Shown: positions 10,681 through 17,078 of the stretch, piece after piece
Layout of the letters: each line of letters begins with the position of its first letter
Position numbering within the stretch: position 1 is the first letter of the stretch
NCBI RefSeq assembly: GCF_006739205.1
Contig: NZ_AP019720.1
Span: 620,001 to 684,000 of the forward strand
DNA from: Streptococcus mutans
GTDB lineage: Bacteria > Bacillota > Bacilli > Lactobacillales > Streptococcaceae
Direction: 5' to 3'
Length of the DNA: 64,000 nucleotides
Notes under the pieces: model-generated
What the model was told of the DNA's origin: nothing
Databases searched by the model: none
The model's input: only the letters and a program-made list of their open reading frames with translations
Program-made: the position numbers and the translations under genes

Positions 10681-10749
10681 CTACCCACCGCCGATAATGA
10701 TAATTGTTTCTAATACCACTATCAAAGTCATAAAAATTTTATTTCTCAT
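10681..10749 (-). CDS. shp: Short hydrophobic peptide (SHP) pheromone precursor
   Basis: A 22-residue peptide encoded divergently from rgg and too short for ordinary ORF calling. It begins MRNKIF, has a hydrophobic middle and ends in ETIIIIGGG, the typical SHP form in which a Glu (or Asp) precedes the mature hydrophobic C-terminal 8-9 residues. GAGTGAGGAG gives a good ribosome site. SHPs are exported, matured (Eep and PptAB in other streptococci), re-imported by Opp/Ami and bound by Rgg. I recall this sequence as the S. mutans SHP1509 pheromone paired with the Rgg next to pheT. The operator at 10810-10825 and an overlapping -10 lie upstream, and the pheT terminator lies just beyond its stop. 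Confidence 0.92.
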   Translation of the reverse strand: MRNKIFMTLIVVLETIIIIGGG

Positions 10750-10777
10750 GTTTTTCTCCTCACTCACTTTTCTTATA

Positions 10778-10786
10778 TGTTATAAT
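10778..10786. promoter_or_regulatory. Overlapping back-to-back -10 boxes for rgg (+) and shp (-)
   Basis: TGTTATAAT on the + strand is an extended -10 for rgg. Its complement gives TATAAC (10779-10784), the best -10 for shp. The two promoters share the same bases, so polymerase cannot occupy both at once. Confidence 0.55.
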
Positions 10787-10809
10787 AAATTGCAATTAAC
10801 TGAATATAA

Positions 10810-10825
10810 ATCCCATATAGACAAT
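10810..10825 (-). promoter_or_regulatory. Putative Rgg operator upstream of shp
   Basis: Read on the - strand the sequence is ATTGTCTATATGGGAT. It matches 15 of 16 bases of the sequence upstream of wgkA (11703-11718), at almost the same distance from the -10 (25 versus 27 nt). It also lies in the rgg leader, 13 nt before the rgg start, so Rgg may affect its own gene. Confidence 0.7.
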
Positions 10826-10838
10826 TGAGGTACTATTG

Positions 10839-11696
10839 ATGACTGAATATGGAAAAATATTTAAAAAATTTAGAGAATCACGCGGTCTAAAAATGAAGGA
10901 AGTAGCTGGTTCAAATTTATCAACTTCACATCTTTCAAGATTTGAAAATGGAGAATCTGAGCTGACAATAAGTAAACTTATGACAGCACTGTACAAAATA
11001 AATATGCCTATTGAAGAATTTATGTATGCTGCCAATGATTTCCATCAGGATGAATTAAATGAGCTCCTTAAAGATGTGAGGGAGTGTGTTAATAATAAAG
11101 ATGTTGAACGATTAAAAGCGGTATTGATTAAGCAACAAGAGAATTTAAAAGAAGGTCGAATTTTTCACCATTTGAATGTTATTCTAGTAAAAATAAGGTT
11201 GCAAGATTTATCCGGTGAAACTTATTATAGTAAAGCAGACCTAGATTACTTAACAAATTACTTATTTAAAGTTGAATACTGGGGTTTCTATGAGCTGTTA
11301 CTTTTTACGAATACTATTGATGTTTTTAAACATGAAACTTTTATGGTTCTCTCTAGAGAGATGATGAGACGGTCAGATTTTTATAAAGAAATACCTCGAA
11401 ATCGACGTCTTATTTCACGTATGGCTCTGAATTCTTTTATAACTTGCATTGAAAGAGATAAACTGATTGATGCACTGTATTTTGAAAAACAATTAAGCAT
11501 CTGTCATTTTGATGAAACAGAAATTTATGAACGCTTGGTCTTTCATTATGCTCAAAATCTATTTGCCTATAAAAAATATAAGACGACACTTGCTATTATT
11601 GAAATAAAGAAATCAGTAGCAGCAATGAAATTGGCAGGGAGTTTGCATATTGCTGAAACCTATGAAAACCATCTTCAAAAAATTTTAGAAGGATAA
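10839..11696 (+). CDS. rgg: Rgg-family quorum-sensing transcriptional regulator
   Basis: A 285-aa cytoplasmic pheromone receptor. An N-terminal XRE-type helix-turn-helix (residues about 5-60, including LSTSHLSRFENGESELTISKL) is followed by an all-helical repeat domain (about 65-285) that binds the SHP peptide in this family. The start chosen is the ATG at 10839 with GAGG 8 nt upstream rather than the TTG one codon earlier. It is divergent from shp and immediately upstream of the RiPP operon. The expected function is SHP-dependent activation of shp and of the wgk operon through the shared 16-bp motif. I recall it as the S. mutans Rgg at SMU.1509. Confidence 0.93.
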   Translation: MTEYGKIFKKFRESRGLKMKEVAGSNLSTSHLSRFENGESELTISKLMTALYKINMPIEEFMYAANDFHQDELNELLKDVRECVNNKDVERLKAVLIKQQENLKEGRIFHHLNVILVKIRLQDLSGETYYSKADLDYLTNYLFKVEYWGFYELLLFTNTIDVFKHETFMVLSREMMRRSDFYKEIPRNRRLISRMALNSFITCIERDKLIDALYFEKQLSICHFDETEIYERLVFHYAQNLFAYKKYKTTLAIIEIKKSVAAMKLAGSLHIAETYENHLQKILEG

Positions 11697-11702
11697 TATG
11701 AA

Positions 11703-11751
11703 ATTGTGTATATGGGATAAAAAATCTCTCTTTTTGGATTTGATTTATAAT
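11703..11751 (+). promoter_or_regulatory. Rgg-dependent promoter of the RiPP operon
   Basis: The Rgg-box-like ATTGTGTATATGGGAT (11703-11718) is followed, after 27 nt, by a -10 TATAAT (11746-11751). No recognisable -35 exists at 17-nt spacing (AATCTC), as expected for an activator-dependent promoter. The RiPP precursor starts 30 nt further on. Confidence 0.7.
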
Positions 11752-11780
11752 AATTCTATCAAATCAAGGAGGTAAATACT

Positions 11781-11846
11781 ATGTTGACTAAAAAAGAGTT
11801 TAGTGTTCCTAAAACAACTAAGGTAAACTGTTGGGGTAAGCACTAG
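11781..11846 (+). CDS. wgkA: RaS-RiPP precursor peptide, WGK (tryglysin) type
   Basis: A 21-residue peptide with a strong ribosome site (AAGGAGGT). It starts MLTKKEF, has the basic stretch VPKTTK, and ends VNCWGKH. The C-terminal WGK motif defines the streptococcal radical-SAM RiPP subfamily whose product, tryglysin, is a heptapeptide with a Trp-to-Lys crosslink that inhibits other streptococci (recalled from the 2021 S. mutans quorum-sensing work). The last seven residues fit the expected core. It is followed by an attenuator-like hairpin and then the radical SAM gene, RRE protein and exporter. Gene names follow that literature and are from memory. Confidence 0.9.
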   Translation: MLTKKEFSVPKTTKVNCWGKH

Positions 11847-11856
11847 TAAAACAAGG

Positions 11857-11889
11857 TCTGTAGGCCATTGCATAGCTTACAGATTTTTT
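11857..11889 (+). terminator. Terminator/attenuator between precursor and radical SAM gene
   Basis: A 9-bp stem TCTGTAGGC / GCTTACAGA (one G-U pair, 9-nt loop) is followed by six T. It would let most transcripts end after wgkA, giving excess precursor over enzyme, with partial read-through. Confidence 0.8.
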
Positions 11890-11902
11890 AGGAGGTATTT
11901 TA

Positions 11903-13017
11903 ATGAGAGATTATTCACCATATCCGTTATTGGTTGATGTTTGTGTAACAAATCGTTGTAATTAAGTTGTTCATATTGTTCAGCAGAAGCAGGCCCTTTT
12001 GCCAGTAAAAAAGGAGAGATGTCTGTTGAGAAGCTGGATTCTATTTTCCGTGAATTAAATTTAATGGGAGTTCCGCGAGTAGGTGTTACTGGAGGTGAAC
12101 CGTTTATTAGAGATGATATATTAGACATCTTAAAGGCTTTTGATAAATATCATTTTGCTAAAGTTTTAAATACTAATGGTAACCTCATTACAGATTCTGT
12201 AGCTAAGGAATTATCTAAACTGCATTTGGATAGAATTTGTGTGACCGTGGATGGAAGTTGCTCTAAAGTTCATGATAGCCAAAGAGGTAAAGGAAGCTTT
12301 AAAAAGGCAATAGAGGGTATTAAAAATTTACAAAGGTATAATCTTCCTGTTTCTACACTTTTTACATTAGGAAGGCACAATGTAGATGATTTGATTAACA
12401 CTATTAGGTTAAACGATATGCTTAGAATTAAATATATGTCTGTAATGATTATTTGCCCAACAGGTAGAGCTAATGATGGAAGCATTCTAGCAGATAAGAA
12501 ACATTGGTATCCTGTATTTTTAGATTTAACAGAGAGATTGTCTCGTGGAGAATTTAAAGTGAAGTTTAAAATAGTTCCTCCAAATGAAAGTGATGTCTTT
12601 TGGACACATTATTTCCCACTAGCTTTTTACAACCGATTAGATTTACTTGAAAGTGTATGGCATCAAAGTCTGAACTTTAATAGTAACAAGAAAAGAGAAA
12701 TGTCTTGCCAAGCTGGAGTAAGAGCTTGTTCTATCAACCATAAAGGTGATGTTTATGGTTGTGATTTGATGAACGGCATTGATGAACTTGTAGCAGGTAA
12801 TGTAAAAGAAAAATCTTTTTATGAAATTTGGCATAATTCTTCTATATTTCATAAATTGAGAAATATTACATTTGACGATATTTCGGGGAAATGTGCTGGT
12901 TGCCCCTTACCTTGGTGTGGTGGTGGATGCAGATGCAGTGCACTGGAGTTAGATGGAACTTTGCTTGGATCTGATTTAGCATGTTTTTATGATGAAGAGG
13001 AAAGCGTATTGGTATGA
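11903..13017 (+). pseudogene. wgkB: Radical SAM/SPASM RiPP maturase, frameshifted at the 4Fe-4S motif
   Basis: The expected start is ATG 11903 with ribosome site AGGAGG. The frame gives 20 codons ending TNRCN and then TAA at 11963-11965. Shifting one frame restores the rest: with one extra T in the AATTA tract the sequence reads CNLSCSYC, a perfect CxxxCxxC radical SAM cluster, and continues to 13017 (371 aa). The C-terminal half carries a Cys-rich SPASM domain (CQAGVRAC ... CAGCPLPWCGGGCRC). An internal ATG at 12019 has GGAG nearby but would produce a protein with none of the three cluster cysteines. As sequenced the enzyme should be inactive. Either a real mutation or a sequencing error in a short A/T tract is possible. 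Its stop overlaps wgkC by ATGA. Confidence 0.9.
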
Positions 13018-13337
13018 AAAATCATTTTACAATAAAAGGGAAGAGAGATTTTGTTGTTGATAAAATTGACGATGAGTTTATAGGATATGATAGATTAGAT
13101 CTAGAGTATTATTCTTTTGATGATATAGGTGCTGAAATTTTATATTGTATTTCTAAAAACTTTTCTTTGGACAAAATCATTGAGGTCATTCAAGAAGAGT
13201 ATGATGTGACTTATGACGATTGTAAGAAAGCTATTGTCCATTTTTTAGAGGAGACACCTATATTACATATTATTTATGCAAATCTTATTAAATCAGACAT
13301 TTATTTATACCTAAAACCATTTCGGGAGGCATTATGA
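13014..13337 (+). CDS. wgkC: PqqD-like RiPP recognition element protein
   Basis: A 107-aa protein translationally coupled on both sides (ATGA overlaps with wgkB and with the transporter). The N-terminal beta-rich segment (about residues 1-35) and helical part with SFDDIGAEILYCISKNFSLDKIIEVIQEEYDVTYDDCKKAIVHFL match the PqqD/RRE winged-helix pattern, which binds the leader peptide and presents it to the radical SAM enzyme. No catalytic residues are expected. The assignment rests on this pattern and its position in the operon rather than on a profile search. Confidence 0.75.
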   Translation: MKNHFTIKGKRDFVVDKIDDEFIGYDRLDLEYYSFDDIGAEILYCISKNFSLDKIIEVIQEEYDVTYDDCKKAIVHFLEETPILHIIYANLIKSDIYLYLKPFREAL

Positions 13338-14614
13338 GTTATTCTAAAGAGGTGAACCGTTATGTTTTTCCTCTCGTTGCCACAAACCTTGTTCAAGTTT
13401 TGATTGGTCAAATTTCTCTTCATTTTGCTGTCGATAATTCTAATGCTGCCTTGTCTGGCATTTCTGTTATCCAGAATTTTCTTTTTGCATTTGGAGGTAT
13501 TCTTGGAGCCTTTAGTTTGTCGTTTAATATTAGAGGTGCCAAGGCTTTTTATAATAAAGAATACCAACGATTTAAAAATCTTTTAAAATCATCCCTGCTA
13601 ATTGATATTGGAATTGGACTGTCATTCATTCTTTTTTGTCTGGGATTGAGCAGACCTTTTTTGAAAGTTTTTTATGGTTTTGATGGTCAATTATTGGAAC
13701 TATCGACTACCTATTTCAAGATCATGTCTCCTTATATTTTATTGACCTTATTAATCTTCCTTTTTTCAAATCTTTTGAAAATTGAGAAGAAAACAAAGCC
13801 CATTTTTTGGATTGGAACCCTAAGTTCCGTGCTAGATGTCTTGTTAAACTATTACTTAGTTCCTCTTTTGGGAATTCGTGGAGCTGCTATTTCGTCTATT
13901 TTATCGCTGCTAGTCATTGTTTTAGGGTATTTCATTTTTGTAAAATCTCTTGTTTTTCAAGCGCTTCAAGAGGCTTCGACAAGTAAGTTAGAGCTTATCC
14001 GTTTTGGAATTCCTTTATCCATACAAGAAATACTGGAGAGTGTTTTATTTATCATGGCTTTCGACGCTTTCATGGGAAGACAAGGGCTACGCATTTTGTC
14101 CATCTATGCGGTAGTCAGTCAATTATTTGCAATTGTGAGAACACCTGCCTTTATGTATGCGGGTTCAATAGCAATCTTTTTGCCTGAAGCTAGGAAAAAA
14201 GAAGACGAAAAAGCATTGATTGCTACTATTTTTAGAAATAGCTACGCTGTTATATTTATATTTGCTTGTTTAGTAACAGTATTTTCAAATCCTTTTGCTC
14301 ATTTTTTGTCTGATGAAGTTATTGATAATGTGCTGCCTTTTACTTTGTACACGGTTGTGGTCATGGGAGCAACACCTCTATATGAAAGCTCTAAGATGCT
14401 TTTGCAAAGCAATGATGACGAACAATGGGTTTTAAAAATAACAAGCATTGTCAATATATTAAGTATCCTTATCTTATTAGTTCTCCAGTTAATGGGCAAG
14501 CAAACCTATCAATCTCTGTATGGCATTTATGGTTTGAGTTTAATAGTGCTTAGTATTCTTTTCATAAAAAGAAATAGTGAGAAGAGAGTATCATCACGTA
14601 AAATGACAATGTAA
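13334..14614 (+). CDS. wgkD: MATE-family exporter of the RiPP operon
   Basis: A 426-aa polytopic membrane protein with about 12 hydrophobic segments and the MATE layout of two six-helix halves. It starts by ATGA overlap with the RRE gene and ends the operon just before an intrinsic terminator. MATE proteins exchange drugs or small products for H+ or Na+; here export of the modified peptide (and possibly self-protection) is the natural inference. No ABC transporter or peptidase is present, so leader cleavage probably relies on a protease encoded elsewhere. Confidence 0.85.
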   Translation: MSYSKEVNRYVFPLVATNLVQVLIGQISLHFAVDNSNAALSGISVIQNFLFAFGGILGAFSLSFNIRGAKAFYNKEYQRFKNLLKSSLLIDIGIGLSFILFCLGLSRPFLKVFYGFDGQLLELSTTYFKIMSPYILLTLLIFLFSNLLKIEKKTKPIFWIGTLSSVLDVLLNYYLVPLLGIRGAAISSILSLLVIVLGYFIFVKSLVFQALQEASTSKLELIRFGIPLSIQEILESVLFIMAFDAFMGRQGLRILSIYAVVSQLFAIVRTPAFMYAGSIAIFLPEARKKEDEKALIATIFRNSYAVIFIFACLVTVFSNPFAHFLSDEVIDNVLPFTLYTVVVMGATPLYESSKMLLQSNDDEQWVLKITSIVNILSILILLVLQLMGKQTYQSLYGIYGLSLIVLSILFIKRNSEKRVSSRKMTM

Positions 14615-14644
14615 GACTTGTAGGGAGTAATACAAGTCTTTTTT
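14613..14644 (+). terminator. Intrinsic terminator of the RiPP operon
   Basis: AAGACTTGTA / TACAAGTCTT, a perfect 10-bp stem with an 8-nt loop, overlaps the wgkD stop and runs into a T tract. Confidence 0.92.
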
Positions 14645-14768
14645 AGAACTTTAATGAATAAAAGTTTTTTGACAGTTTACACTAGTTTCACCTAAAAAAT
14701 ATTATCGATTTTTCAAACGAAACGTCGCAGTAATCTTTGGTGGCTACATTAGGAGGTGATCTAAGGCC

Positions 14769-14843
14769 TTGAAAATCCCTTTGAAGATTGACAAATCAGT
14801 TAATCAATCTTCTTCTGCCTACGGTGGTACCTATAGTTCTTAG
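14769..14843 (+). other. Candidate 24-aa peptide ORF (TTG start)
   Basis: A near-perfect Shine-Dalgarno AGGAGGTGAT (14751-14760) precedes a TTG-initiated frame of 24 codons. The predicted peptide has a basic N-terminal half (KIPLKIDKS) and a Ser/Gly/Tyr-rich end, SSSAYGGTYSS, resembling a RiPP leader-core layout. The spacing (about 11 nt) is longish, the start codon is weak and no adjacent maturation enzyme exists. A GACC/GGTC hairpin follows. It may be a remnant of another peptide gene in the island or pure chance. Confidence 0.3.
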
Positions 14844-14921
14844 TGACCTTACGGTCGCTTTCGATAAGCTAATGCTTTAGGCAATAAGTAGGAAATCTAT
14901 GAATATGGGTTCTTAATATCT

Positions 14922-15099
14922 CAAAGTAAAACTCTTTGACGTTTATGCTGGTGAAAAATTGGGACAAGGTAAGAAATCAATGGCCTACAGCCTGACTTTC
15001 CAAAATCCTAATGATAATCTCACAGATGAAGAAGTTGCCAAATACATGGAAAAAATCACCAAAGCCCTAACCGAAAAAATTGGTGCAGAAGTGAGGTAA
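14922..15099 (+). repeat. Duplicated 3' end of pheT (59 codons incl. stop)
   Basis: This stretch aligns without gaps to pheT 10451-10628, 178 bp each, with about 13 substitutions counted by eye and an identical run of roughly 90 bp in the middle. It keeps the pheT frame and stop and encodes the last 58 residues with a few changes (LGVG to [12 protein letters not shown] to TKALTEKI). It has no start codon and is not a gene. With the intact pheT it bounds the shp-rgg-wgk locus, marking where the insertion recombined. Confidence 0.93.
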
Positions 15100-15401
15100 A
15101 AATTGACAGCTGATAAGCTTATAGCCGTCTGTTTCTTATTTTTAAACAGATAACTTAGCAAGGACAGTGCCCATCAATGATGTTTGCTGTTAGTTCAATA
15201 TGAAAAGAAAATTAATTTCTGTAAACGTCGTTTGTCAAGCCTATAAAAGACCTGTGTTTGTGAAAACAATTTCCCGTTTTAAAGGGATGATAGTCATTTA
15301 GTTTATCCTTTATGACTTTGTTAGCGCGTCTTACCGTACGTTTTTGTGACTAACTTTGTCAGTTTAATTATCACCCTTCAACCCTCCCAGTTGTTAAAAC
15401 T
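15100..15401. other. Non-coding gap after the pheT duplicate
   Basis: About 300 bp without a supportable gene. It holds one hairpin, TCTGTTT / AAACAGA (15128-15150), possibly the old pheT-distal terminator. The rest is AT-rich with no convincing frame or regulatory site. Confidence 0.6.
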
Positions 15402-15450
15402 GTCTGCGGCTTGCTGCCTTGTCTTACAATCAAACCAAAAGACTAGAATA
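15402..15450. repeat. Dispersed repeat copy A (GTCTG-GCTTGCTGCC-GTC...AAAAGACTA)
   Basis: The string GTCTGCGGCTTGCTGCCTTG, followed by AAAAGACTAGAATA, recurs with small changes at 35361-35403. Shared words are GTCTG, GCTTGCTGCCT, GTC and AAAAGACTA. It sits directly before the ribosome site of the next gene. Confidence 0.5.
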
Positions 15451-15462
15451 AGGAGAAAGGTT

Positions 15463-15789
15463 ATGACACATGTTGTATCTGAAATTTTTAAAGATGGCCC
15501 GGTAGACAGGTTTGGTTTACGAGGGGATCCTGTTTTTTGGAACTATTTAGAAAAGCATTTTCAAAAGGTAGCTATGCCATATTCCGAAAGAAAATTAGAA
15601 GAGGATATAAGAACGATCTATCAAGACTTAACTGGAAAAGAATTTAGAATGGGTGAGATGGCTCTTGTTAAAGACTTTATAAGTGAATCCGGCGGCATGT
15701 CATCAGGATGGCTTAGTGATGATTTTTGGCTTAAATCAGCTATACCGCTTCTGAAAAAACGATTGGCAAAATGGAATGAAACTTTATAA
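15463..15789 (+). CDS. Hypothetical protein, 108 aa
   Basis: The start is the ATG after AGGAGAAAGGTT; an upstream frame extension from 15346 lacks a ribosome site and crosses a repeat. The product is soluble and mixed alpha in character, with no signal peptide. It contains the stretch RFGLRGDPVFWNYLEKHF and a C-terminal MSSGWLSDDFWLKSAIPLL. I do not recognise the family. It stands alone between the pheT duplicate and the SemiSWEET gene, about 170 bp before the latter. Confidence 0.7.
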   Translation: MTHVVSEIFKDGPVDRFGLRGDPVFWNYLEKHFQKVAMPYSERKLEEDIRTIYQDLTGKEFRMGEMALVKDFISESGGMSSGWLSDDFWLKSAIPLLKKRLAKWNETL

Positions 15790-15963
15790 AGACTGCAGTT
15801 TATTGATTATGAAGAATGATAAATCAAGCAATGGTGTCATAAAAGACAAACGGGATGGCTTAACATTCTTTTGAAAACAATTTGACATTTTCAAAGAAAA
15901 GTTTAAAATGGAAAACAGTCTGAAGAATTGAGGTAATGAAGAACTTTGCGGAAAGAAAAAAAT

Positions 15964-16209
15964 ATGTTGATATTAGGTTGGGTAGCGACTTTTATGTCTA
16001 TAATGATGTATGTGTCTTATATCCCTCAGATTATGAATAATTTAGCAGGAAATAAGGGGGATTTTATCCAACCGTCAGTGGCTGCACTTAACTGCACACT
16101 GTGGGTAATTTATGGTCTTTGTAAAGAAAAGCGAGACCTTCCTTTAGCTGCCGCCAATATGCCAGGCATTGTTTTTGGCTTGATTGCAGCGATTACGGCA
16201 TTAGTTTAG
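15964..16209 (+). CDS. SemiSWEET sugar transporter (PQ-loop family)
   Basis: An 81-aa membrane protein with three transmembrane segments (about residues 3-22, 38-55, 62-80) and the PQ motif YVSYIPQIMNN in TM1 and a second conserved Asn/Trp region (LNCTLWVIYGL) in TM2. SemiSWEETs function as homodimers and allow passive sugar movement across the membrane. Start choice is uncertain: ATG 15964 has GGAAAG about 8 nt upstream, while a TTG at 15946 would add six residues. Family assignment is good; substrate is unknown. Confidence 0.82.
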   Translation: MLILGWVATFMSIMMYVSYIPQIMNNLAGNKGDFIQPSVAALNCTLWVIYGLCKEKRDLPLAAANMPGIVFGLIAAITALV

Positions 16210-16753
16210 CTTTATAAAAGCATTTATTTCATAAAGGTTGTGAATTGAGTCTGTGAAATAGAGATTTCTGTGGAACGGCTCTTTTTTTTCTGTCATTTAT
16301 CAACCTTTTCCTGAGATGATACCTACTTAATCACAATCAAATAGACGAGGAAATGTGTCAAAGTTAATGAGGGCTAAGCAAGAAAAGCTGTTAGCGACGG
16401 TCTGTCTAGCCACCTTGCTAGCTTTCTTTCTCAGTGTTATTGATTGCTCGAACGTGTATCGCAAGGTTTCAAGAAAGTTCACTGACGCTGGATTTTCTAC
16501 GAATTTTGGATAAAAGTGTTCTAACTTTTTATTGTGTAGTGGTTTTAGTTTAACGCAGTGATAAATTGGAATTTTCGCGTCTTGTTTTTTAGGCTCAACC
16601 CTTTAAAGTTCGGTGTTCTGCCGGAGCTTATCTAATCTATTTTAAGGAAAGCAAGACGACAAAATTGAATCGAGCTTTCATTACGATTGGCCGAACTTTT
16701 TATACGTAATTTTATATATTTACACTATTTTGTGAATAATTGCGTAGCAATCA
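16210..16753. other. Gene-poor gap with one weak small ORF
   Basis: About 540 bp without a solid gene. A 48-codon frame at 16367-16513 would encode a peptide with one hydrophobic segment (LLATVCLATLLAFFLSVI) but has no proper ribosome site. The last 60 bp before 16754 are very AT-rich and could be a CRISPR leader. No cas gene fragment could be recognised on either strand. Confidence 0.5.
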
Positions 16754-16842
16754 GTTTTACCCGCACGAGCGGGGGTGATCCCAGTGACAACAACGAATCA
16801 GATACAGAAATCATGTTTTACCTACACATATAGACTTGTGAT
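16754..16842 (+). CRISPR. Relic type I-E CRISPR array: one repeat, one spacer, one decayed repeat
   Basis: The 28-nt unit at 16754-16781 begins GTTTTACCCGC, has the palindrome CCCGC-ACGA-GCGGG and ends GGGGGTGATCC. From memory it matches about 25 of 28 positions of the S. thermophilus type I-E (CRISPR4) repeat. A 33-nt spacer (16782-16814) follows. At 16815, exactly 61 nt after the first repeat, the sequence again starts GTTTTACC and then degenerates (14 of 28 matches). Repeat length, spacer length and period are those of type I-E. No cas genes lie in this window, so the array is probably a remnant. Confidence 0.7.
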
Positions 16843-16996
16843 GTTAGACCGATTGAAATTGATTCTTTTGGATAGAAGGAAATCAAATATATATATTAAG
16901 TGGATGACAATAAAAGTAAAATATTAGATAATAGAGATTAAGAATTATAAAGAATTGGAAAATGTTTAGTCGTCAAACCTAAAATCATTATAATGA

Positions 16997-17004
16997 TACG
17001 AATA
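16997..17004 (+). promoter_or_regulatory. Possible ComX (SigX) cin-box upstream of rexB
   Basis: The exact octamer TACGAATA lies 74 nt before the rexB start and is followed by a T-rich run. An 8-mer can occur by chance about twice in this window on both strands, so the position upstream of a recombination operon is the only support. Confidence 0.3.
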
Positions 17005-17078
17005 TTTTTTTGATCAATTTTGTGATAATATAAAGAAGCGACATGCTTACCAATTATTTCAATCTGATAGAGGTAATA

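Noticed and set aside
11957..11970. Programmed ribosomal frameshifting in wgkB
   Set aside because: No canonical slippery heptamer or downstream pseudoknot is visible; a simple indel in a T tract is more economical.
12019..13017. ATG 12019 as the true start of the radical SAM gene
   Set aside because: It has GGAG only three bases upstream and would delete all three cluster cysteines, whereas ATG 11903 with AGGAGG restores the full motif once one base is added.
14815..14831. T-box core (GGTGGTACC) downstream of the RiPP operon
   Set aside because: The words GGTGGTACC occur, but there is no specifier stem, no terminator partner and no amino acid gene downstream.
16367..16513. 48-aa hydrophobic small protein or type I toxin
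   Set aside because: One hydrophobic segment is present, but there is no adequate ribosome site, no promoter and no antisense RNA structure; kept only as a note in the intergenic entry.
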